From positions 1 through 12,431 of the forward strand of contig JAQBQC010000086.1 of NCBI GenBank assembly GCA_028287205.1: a stretch of DNA of 12,431 bases, read 5' to 3'. Position numbers and translations under genes: made by a program. The DNA is from Gemmatimonadota bacterium. GTDB lineage: Bacteria; Gemmatimonadota; Gemmatimonadetes; Gemmatimonadales; Gemmatimonadaceae. Shown piece after piece: positions 7,237 through 12,431 of this stretch. Each line of letters starts with the position of its first letter. The first letter of the stretch is position 1. The notes beneath the pieces are model-generated. The model was not told the origin of the DNA and did no database searches. It saw only the letters and a list, made by a program, of their open reading frames with translations.

Positions 7237-8229
7237 ATGCCGATGCCCGCGCGCTCCACCTCTCCTTCCGTCATCGGCAATCGTGAAAGCGTGCCCTGCA
7301 ATTATTGTCACGCTGACAATTTTGATGTCCTCCTCGCCCATGGCAGAGACAGGAGACACCATCTGCCCGGCGAGTTCCGCCTCGTGAAGTGTCGTGAATG
7401 CAGCCTGGTCTATCTCAATCCGCGACCAACCGCCGCGGCATTGAGCGCGTACTATCCGCCGGACTACGCGCCATATCAGCAGCGAGGACTCTTCGGCAAG
7501 CTCACGCGCTGGCTCCGGCGGCGAGAGGCGCTCGGCCTTCGGCATTCACTCCCTGCGAGCGCCGAGGTGCTCGAAGTGGGGTGCGCAGCGGGAGATCTCC
7601 TGGTTCCGCTGCGCGACGCGGGCTTTCGCGTTACTGGCGTGGAGCTCAGCGATCACGCAGCAACGATCGCGCGAGATCGTCACCAGCTGCATGTCCATAC
7701 CGGTACGCTGGGCGACGCACCCCTCGCGGGACAGTCTTTCGATGCGGTGATCATGCGGAACGTCATCGAGCACGTGCCCGATCCCAAGGGAGATCTCGAG
7801 AAAGCGGCGTCATTGCTGCGCCCCGGAGGGTTACTCACGCTGCGCACGGACAATGTCGCGAGTCTGGATGCGCGGCTGTTTCGCTCACTATGGTATGGCC
7901 TCGATCTTCCCAGGCATCTCACGCTCTTCTCGCCACGTACGCTTACCGCCAGTGTGCGGTCCGCCGGCCTCGAGGTCACGGAGGTGCAGTACAGTCTCGT
8001 GCCCACGCACTGGATCATGAGCCTTCAATACTGGATCTCGGATCGGCGAGCGATTGCGCCCGCGAGTCGGCTGATGTCGCCGCGCAATCCGTTGTTGCTG
8101 GCGATGGGTCTCGCGATCGCGGCGGTGCAAAAGGTTCTGCACGACAGCGGCCGATTCGTGGTGATTGCGAGGAAGCCGCTGACTGCCTCTACGACAGTGC
8201 CGATCGGCGCGCAACTTCCCGAACACTGA
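7237..8229 (+). CDS. Class I SAM-dependent methyltransferase with N-terminal Cys knuckle
   Basis: A protein of about 330 residues. It starts with a four-cysteine knuckle, CNYC (21-24) and CREC (52-55), followed by LVYLNPRP, a layout common in Methyltransf_23-type enzymes. Then comes a Rossmann methyltransferase domain: motif I EVLEVGCAAGD (110-120), the acidic residue E136 in GVELSDH that would bind the SAM ribose, SFDAVIMRNVIEHVPDP (167-183) as motif IV/post-IV, and LLRPGGLLTLRT (193-204). The last 90 or so residues are hydrophobic in part (LLLAMGLAIAAVQKVL) and unassigned. The start is uncertain: ATG 7237 and ATG 7243 lack a clear ribosome binding site, and GTG 7291, just before the first Cys pair, would give a family-like N-terminus. 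Enzymes of this kind often act on sugars, lipids or quinones; the substrate here is unknown. Its 3' end overlaps the convergent membrane-protein gene by 41 bp. Confidence 0.88.
   Translation: MPMPARSTSPSVIGNRESVPCNYCHADNFDVLLAHGRDRRHHLPGEFRLVKCRECSLVYLNPRPTAAALSAYYPPDYAPYQQRGLFGKLTRWLRRREALGLRHSLPASAEVLEVGCAAGDLLVPLRDAGFRVTGVELSDHAATIARDRHQLHVHTGTLGDAPLAGQSFDAVIMRNVIEHVPDPKGDLEKAASLLRPGGLLTLRTDNVASLDARLFRSLWYGLDLPRHLTLFSPRTLTASVRSAGLEVTEVQYSLVPTHWIMSLQYWISDRRAIAPASRLMSPRNPLLLAMGLAIAAVQKVLHDSGRFVVIARKPLTASTTVPIGAQLPEH
7304..7320. repeat. Inverted repeat ATTGTCA-CGC-TGACAAT
   Basis: Perfect 7-bp arms around a 3-nt spacer, AT-richer than the surroundings and followed by TTTTG. It lies at the very 5' end of the methyltransferase frame, over the codons for the first cysteine knuckle. 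It could form an RNA hairpin or serve as an operator, or simply reflect those codons. Confidence 0.4.
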
Positions 8230-9199
8230 CGCCACTTCGCAGCAGCAGATACGCACCGGGCAACGCGGCCGCGAGCCACACCGCGTAGTGCGCGAACGTG
8301 AGCGCCACCGCCGCATCCTTCTGCACACCGAGTAATGTGAACATCAGAATCGCGGAGCCCTCGCCGAGCCCGCGCCCCTCGACGTACATGGCGACGCGAC
8401 GTACGAGCGACGTCACCGCGATCACCGCGAAAAATGGAACGAGCGGAAGCTGCACCCCGAGGGCCCGTCCGATTACGTAGAAGCTCAGAATCGTCAGAAG
8501 ATTTTCGCCGACTGCCATGAGAAAGTTCGCTATCAGCGTGGCTGGCTGGGCGCGATACGCGACGAGCGTCTGCGACAGTCTTCCGAAGAGCGAGAACAGC
8601 TTGGGCGGGATCCACCGGCGGAGCGCGCGTCCGGCAAGCCGATGAAGGGGAGTCCACCAGGCAGCGAGAATGGCGAGAGCCCCGATGACCGACGCGATCA
8701 CGATCACGTCGATGAACGCCCCACGCATTTGCGGCTCGAGCTGCGCCGCGACCACAAGCAGTCCCGCTCCCGCGAGCGCGATCGCCGCCAGCGCTCCGAT
8801 CATTCGTTCGATCGCCATTGAGCCGAGAAGCAGCGGAGCGGGAATGGCGCGCACGCGCCCGAGGTAGACTCGGAGGGCCTCTGACGCGATCAGGTTAGGC
8901 AGTACGTGGTCGGCGAAGGACGTTTGAAAGTAGATGCTGACGGCGTCGCGCACCCGGAGGGTGCCGCCGCCGGCGCGCACGAGTTGGCGCCACTTGAGGC
9001 TCATCACGACACGATCCGCCCACGCGAGCGCGATGGCGAGAAGCACGCCTCCCGCGGACATGGTGAGCAGCGTGGCGCGTACGCGCGTCCAGTCGACCCA
9101 GCGCCAGAGCGCGTACGCAGCCGCGGCGATGAGCACGAGCTTGATGGTGGTACGAAGAACGCGGTGTTTGTCGGGTGCGATGTCGATTGTGCCACTCAC
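8189..9199 (-). CDS. Lysylphosphatidylglycerol synthase TM-region / flippase-like membrane protein
   Basis: A 336-residue multi-pass inner-membrane protein of the family defined by the transmembrane half of MprF and by AglD-like proteins. About 7-8 hydrophobic segments are visible, for example IKLVLIAAAAYALW (19-32), GGVLLAIALAW (50-60), ALAAIALAGAGLLVVAA (136-152), VIVIASVIGALAILAAWW (165-182), a segment around 222-246, and AHYAVWLAAALPGAYLLL (303-320). Family motifs: HVLPNLIASEALRVYLGR (98-115, equivalent to the usual NxLLPGRxGExxR), MAIERMIG (128-135), and GRGLGEGSAILMFTLLGV (275-292). The catalytic DUF2156 synthase domain is absent, so it is a stand-alone TM domain, likely handling a lipid or lipid-linked sugar. 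The start is GTG 9199, without a clear ribosome binding site; the next in-frame ATG would remove the first helix. It overlaps the convergent methyltransferase gene by 41 bp. The substrate is unknown. Confidence 0.87.
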   Translation of the reverse strand: MSGTIDIAPDKHRVLRTTIKLVLIAAAAYALWRWVDWTRVRATLLTMSAGGVLLAIALAWADRVVMSLKWRQLVRAGGGTLRVRDAVSIYFQTSFADHVLPNLIASEALRVYLGRVRAIPAPLLLGSMAIERMIGALAAIALAGAGLLVVAAQLEPQMRGAFIDVIVIASVIGALAILAAWWTPLHRLAGRALRRWIPPKLFSLFGRLSQTLVAYRAQPATLIANFLMAVGENLLTILSFYVIGRALGVQLPLVPFFAVIAVTSLVRRVAMYVEGRGLGEGSAILMFTLLGVQKDAAVALTFAHYAVWLAAALPGAYLLLRSGVSVREVARRSALS

Positions 9200-9411
9200 G
9201 CGCGGGCGAACGAAATGTGCGGCACGCGTTCGGTGCCCTCACAGAAGCTGGACGAGCCAGCGCGCGAGCGCGATACCCCAATCCATCGCCACGCACGCGC
9301 GTGTTTCGCTCGTTCAGTGAGCAGGTCGATGATCTCGATCGCTGCCTGCGAATCGCACACGCCGAAGTCGCGATCTGAGTGGGGCGCTACGTCAGAATCG
9401 TAGCTCGGCAA
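9196..9411 (-). CDS. Possible small ORF upstream of the flippase-like gene
   Basis: A 71-codon frame whose TGA overlaps the GTG start of the membrane protein (GTGA), the arrangement often seen with translational coupling. Its third codon positions are mostly G or C, and QAAIEIIDLLTERAKHARA (22-40) could form an amphipathic helix. Against it: the only far-upstream start is a TTG at 9411 with no ribosome binding site, and I recognise no family. It could equally be untranslated leader or the relic of a longer gene. Confidence 0.2.
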   Translation of the reverse strand: MPSYDSDVAPHSDRDFGVCDSQAAIEIIDLLTERAKHARAWRWIGVSRSRAGSSSFCEGTERVPHISFARA

Positions 9412-9469
9412 GCTGTCAGCGAAATGACGAAATGATGTGCGTAAAGGTTTCTATACGACCGGCGTGTGC

Positions 9470-9485
9470 TTCATTGCGCAATGAA
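9470..9485. promoter_or_regulatory. Perfect 16-bp palindrome, candidate operator
   Basis: TTCATTGCGCAATGAA is identical to its reverse complement. It lies 79 bp before the ATG of the TonB-dependent receptor and overlaps the best -35-like hexamer there. The central CG with AT-rich shoulders resembles LacI-family operators, but other dimeric regulators use similar symmetry. No regulator gene is nearby. Confidence 0.4.
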
Positions 9486-9502
9486 AGCGATGCGAATACA
9501 GT
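9474..9502 (+). promoter_or_regulatory. Possible sigma-70-like promoter of the receptor gene
   Basis: TTGCGC (9474-9479) and TACAGT (9497-9502) are 17 bp apart, in front of the receptor. Only three of six -35 bases and four of six -10 bases fit the consensus, so this is a weak call. The -35 element lies inside the palindrome at 9470-9485. Confidence 0.22.
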
Positions 9503-9564
9503 GGCGATGTCCATCTGCTGATCTCGCTGCGCCGCCCTGTGTTCTCTCCCCGTCGAGACTCGCC

Positions 9565-12417
9565 ATGCATCGCTCAACGTCTGCTGCGCGCCATCACATC
9601 CTCGCGCTGCTCTCTTGCTTCGCGCTTCCGTCTCTGCTCGCGGCGCAGGGGACGATTCGCGGCGCGGTGACGGAGGCAGAGCAGCGCCCCGCCTCCGATG
9701 CCATCGTGCATCTGTCAGGCACGACACTCGGTGCACGCTCGGACTCGAGCGGGTTGTATCGCGTGCTTCGCGTACCCGCGGGCTCGTATACCGTACGCGT
9801 CGCGAAGATCGGCTTCAGCCCCGAGAGCGCAACCGTCGTCATTCGGAATGGCGAGACCGCAACGCAGAATTTCGAGCTGCATGCGCTCGTGCAGGAGCTC
9901 ACGGGCATCACGGTGACATCGAAGCGGCTCGGCGAGACCGAGGCCGCCGCGCTCCAGCGCCAGGCGGACGCGCCGAACATCGTGAAGGTATTGCCGGGCG
10001 ACGTCATACGCGCGCTGCCAAACGCGAACGCCGCCGAAGCGGCGGGGCGGATGCCCGGTGTCACGACGGAGCGTGATGAGGGTGAAGGGAAGTTCGTGCA
10101 GATCCGTGGGACAGCTCCGGAGCTCAACAACGTCACCATCAACGGCGCGCACGTACCTGGCACGCAGAATGGCTCGCGAGTCGTGAAGCTCGACGACATT
10201 CCGTCCGACCTGCTCGCGGCGATCGAGGTCTCGAAGACGTTGACGGCCGACATGGACGCCGACGCGATCGGCGGCTCGGTGAACCTCGTGACGAAGACGC
10301 CCGAGGGAGCGCCGCAGGGTTACGTGGCGGCGCAGTACGGTCAGGTGACACTGCGAAACAAGAATCAGATTCAGGGCGGCTTCGCGCTCGGGGGCCGCTT
10401 CGGTCCCGAGCGGCGACTCGGCCTGCTGTTGGGCGGCTCAGCCGACCGCAACAATCGCACGACGAATGACCTCGAGCCCGCATGGTCGAAGGATGATTCC
10501 GGACGTCCCATTCCGATCGAGTGGTCGCAACGCGATTACCAGTTCGCTAGGAATCGCTATGGGCTTGGCGGCGACGTCGACTATCGTTTTGCGGACGGCT
10601 CCGCGATCGCGCTCAAGGGTCTCTACAGCCGCTTCGAGGATTACGGCGTCACCTACGTCAAGGATCTCGCTACCGGGGCGACAGACTTCAAGTTCGGCAC
10701 CACCGGTGACTCCGCCGCCTCGGGCCCTCGCGGATTCGGTACCGGAGCAGAGCTCACGCGCCAGTCGTACAACAGAACCCCACTTCAGTGGGTGGCGGGC
10801 AGCACGTTGAGCGGGCGCACGCATCTCGGAGTCTTCGAGGTGCGCGCAGACCTGAATGCCGCGGTGACGGACGAGAAGCTGAACGACTATCGATTCCATC
10901 CCTTCGTGTTCGATGGTCAAGGCGGAACGGGCATCACCGTCGCCTACGACGCTTCGAATACGAAGCTTCCGACGTACACGATTCTCGACCCTGCGACGGC
11001 TGCGGCTGGAAACGATCCCGCCAACTTCGCCGAGTCGCATTACTTCACGATCGACAACCGGACGCACGGGCGCGACCTGGGCGGAGCGCTCAATCTTCAG
11101 ACGCCGTGGCACGTGGGCGCGCAGGACTGGACCGCCAACCTGCAATTCGGCGCGAAATATCGGGACGAGGCAAAGACGCACTCGAAGACGGGCGGATTCT
11201 GGTTCAGCGATGGGTCCATCCCACTCGCACCGAACCTGAGCACGTTCAGCGATCCGACTTACTATCAATACGCTACGAATGCGTTCAGCATGGGGCTGGT
11301 GCCGGATCAGGCAAAAGCCCATGCTGCCGAGAATACAGCCGACTTCACCAACGGCACCGACGTGGTGGCGAATCAACTGGGCTCGTTCAACGGATCGGAG
11401 CGTATCGCGGCGGGCTACGTTGCCAACACGATCACGTGGAGCAAGCTCGAGCTCTACACGGGGCTGCGGGTCGAGCACACCTCGGCGTCCTATGTCGGGC
11501 ATGTCGCCGTCGGAGATTCGAACATCATCGTCACGTCGGTGCCGGGCTCACAGAGCTACACCGATCTCTTTCCGAGCGTGCAGGCCAAGTATTCATTCGA
11601 TCCGCAGACGCATCTGCGGCTCGCCTTCACGCGCGCGATCGCTCGCCCCGACTACCAGAGTCTTGCTCCGTCGCTCATTGGCAGCCCTGGTGGCAACCGG
11701 TCGGATCCGTCGAACGTGACGAGCGGCAATCCCGATCTCAAGCCGCAGCACGCGTGGAACTACGATCTGATGGTCGAGCACTTCTTCACGTCGGTGGGAG
11801 TGATCTCCGGTGGTGTGTTCTACAAGCAGATCTCGGACTTCATCTTCAACCGGACGTTCACGTACAACGGGCCTGTCACCGCGCTCGATGGTTTCGCCGG
11901 CACGCGTCCCGAGAATGGCGGGTCGGGACACATCGTGGGCTTCGAAGCGGACTGGGCGCAGCGACTCGTCTTTCTCCCCGGCGCGTGGGCAGGGCTTGGC
12001 TTCGATGCGAACTACACGCACACGAGCTCCCGCGCGGTGGTATCCGAATCGGCCGATGGCATTCCAGTACGGCACGCCCCGATGCAGAGGCAGTCGCCGA
12101 ACCTCGCGAACGCCGCGCTCACGTATGACATGGGCCGACTGTCCGCGCGCGCTGCGTGGGCGTACCAGGGGGCGAACATCGTCAGCTACGGCGATGGAAG
12201 CCCAACGCCGAGTGGAGACACGTACTTCTACGCGCACTCGCAGTTCGATGCGTCCGTGATCGTCGATGCGACGGATCGCGTGCAGTTCCAGCTGCAGGCG
12301 TTGAACATCAACAATGCGGTGTTCGGATTCTTCAGCGGGACGACTGCTCACGACTACGCGATTCAGCGTGAGTACTACGGCAGGACGTTTTATTTCGGGA
12401 CGAAATATAAGTTCTAG
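9565..12417 (+). CDS. TonB-dependent outer-membrane receptor with CarboxypepD_reg-like domain
   Basis: A 950-residue outer-membrane transporter driven by TonB/ExbBD that imports a ligand too large for porins. A signal peptide ends near LLAAQ (residues 24-28). Next is a carboxypeptidase-regulatory-like beta-sandwich (about 29-108: GTIRGAVTEA to NFELHAL), then a TonB-box-like ITVTS (115-119). The plug (about 133-245) includes NAAEAAGRMPGV, VQIRGTAPELNNVTINGAHV (178-197) and TADMDADAIGGSVNLVTK (227-244), the wording of the Xanthomonas/Caulobacter-type subfamily (TIGR01782-like). The rest is a beta-barrel ending in YYGRTFYFGTKYKF, with the terminal Phe needed for BAM assembly. ATG 9565 is chosen for the signal peptide; upstream in-frame starts (GTG 9466, ATG 9481, ATG 9490) lack one. 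No SusD-like or ABC partner is visible. The ligand is unknown: many members of this subfamily take up carbohydrates, but siderophores or peptides are possible. Confidence 0.94.
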   Translation: MHRSTSAARHHILALLSCFALPSLLAAQGTIRGAVTEAEQRPASDAIVHLSGTTLGARSDSSGLYRVLRVPAGSYTVRVAKIGFSPESATVVIRNGETATQNFELHALVQELTGITVTSKRLGETEAAALQRQADAPNIVKVLPGDVIRALPNANAAEAAGRMPGVTTERDEGEGKFVQIRGTAPELNNVTINGAHVPGTQNGSRVVKLDDIPSDLLAAIEVSKTLTADMDADAIGGSVNLVTKTPEGAPQGYVAAQYGQVTLRNKNQIQGGFALGGRFGPERRLGLLLGGSADRNNRTTNDLEPAWSKDDSGRPIPIEWSQRDYQFARNRYGLGGDVDYRFADGSAIALKGLYSRFEDYGVTYVKDLATGATDFKFGTTGDSAASGPRGFGTGAELTRQSYNRTPLQWVAGSTLSGRTHLGVFEVRADLNAAVTDEKLNDYRFHPFVFDGQGGTGITVAYDASNTKLPTYTILDPATAAAGNDPANFAESHYFTIDNRTHGRDLGGALNLQTPWHVGAQDWTANLQFGAKYRDEAKTHSKTGGFWFSDGSIPLAPNLSTFSDPTYYQYATNAFSMGLVPDQAKAHAAENTADFTNGTDVVANQLGSFNGSERIAAGYVANTITWSKLELYTGLRVEHTSASYVGHVAVGDSNIIVTSVPGSQSYTDLFPSVQAKYSFDPQTHLRLAFTRAIARPDYQSLAPSLIGSPGGNRSDPSNVTSGNPDLKPQHAWNYDLMVEHFFTSVGVISGGVFYKQISDFIFNRTFTYNGPVTALDGFAGTRPENGGSGHIVGFEADWAQRLVFLPGAWAGLGFDANYTHTSSRAVVSESADGIPVRHAPMQRQSPNLANAALTYDMGRLSARAAWAYQGANIVSYGDGSPTPSGDTYFYAHSQFDASVIVDATDRVQFQLQALNINNAVFGFFSGTTAHDYAIQREYYGRTFYFGTKYKF

Positions 12418-12431
12418 CTGAGGGAGCTGTG

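Larger units (their letters stand above)
9200..9564. other. Longest stretch without a firm gene (flippase-like / TonB receptor)
   Basis: This 365-bp region separates two divergent genes. On the minus side it holds only the doubtful 71-codon frame (9196-9411). On the plus side it holds a 16-bp palindrome (9470-9485) and a possible promoter for the receptor. The frame of the receptor is open from GTG 9466, but the residues before ATG 9565 do not resemble a signal peptide and are probably untranslated leader. No RNA gene or repeat family was recognised. Confidence 0.6.

Noticed and set aside
9294..9303. CACGCGCGTG palindrome in the intergenic region.
   Set aside because: Ten-base GC-only palindromes are common in DNA of this composition, and it has no useful position relative to either promoter.
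10788..12128. A 446-codon plus-strand frame inside the TonB receptor.
   Set aside because: Low-complexity Arg-rich translation in a shifted frame of a clearly real receptor gene.
12418..12431. A GGGAG followed by GTG at the window end as the start of another gene.
   Set aside because: The spacing of 2 nt is too short and the sequence ends there, so no gene can be supported.

Overview
The window is high-GC bacterial DNA, packed with genes and strongly GC-biased at third codon positions. The 950-residue TonB-dependent receptor with an N-terminal carboxypeptidase-regulatory-like domain shows a Gram-negative (diderm) organism. The overall style (signal peptides ending AAQ, a bacterial kynurenine pathway, PAP2 proteins, an OYE/AKR reductase pair) fits Gemmatimonadota or a similar soil-type lineage. 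That taxonomic guess is inference and was not checked by any search. No rRNA, tRNA, CRISPR array, insertion sequence or phage gene was found.

Layout. 1-532 holds a GNAT acetyltransferase on the minus strand. It is divergent from a secreted/membrane PAP2-family phosphatase (637-1497, plus). Next is a two-gene kynurenine unit (plus): tryptophan 2,3-dioxygenase (kynA) whose TAG stop abuts the ATG of kynureninase (kynU). A small three-helix GlsB/YeaQ/YmgE-type membrane protein follows (3841-4092, plus). It ends at a 58-nt nested hairpin with a T6 tract that overlaps the 3' end of a convergent gene. 4136-7045 is a minus-strand run transcribed aldo/keto reductase, then old-yellow-enzyme flavin reductase, then a second PAP2 phosphatase. 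7237-8229 (plus) is a SAM methyltransferase with an N-terminal four-cysteine knuckle; it overlaps tail-to-tail by 41 bp with a minus-strand multi-pass membrane protein of the lysylphosphatidylglycerol-synthase TM (flippase-like) family. A 365-bp non-coding stretch (9200-9564) with a perfect 16-bp palindrome precedes the TonB-dependent receptor (9565-12417).

How the genes may work together. KynA and KynU provide steps 1 and 3 of tryptophan to anthranilate; the middle enzyme, kynurenine formamidase, is absent from the window. The AKR/OYE pair looks like a carbonyl/activated-alkene reduction unit. The receptor would import an unknown ligand. The remaining genes are envelope or housekeeping accessory functions with no evident link.

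Overall this is mostly an ordinary accessory/metabolic stretch. I see no clear new multi-gene system. The best leads are the palindromic candidate operator before the receptor, the elaborate convergent terminator, an odd start region for the second PAP2 gene, and the kynurenine unit without its formamidase.
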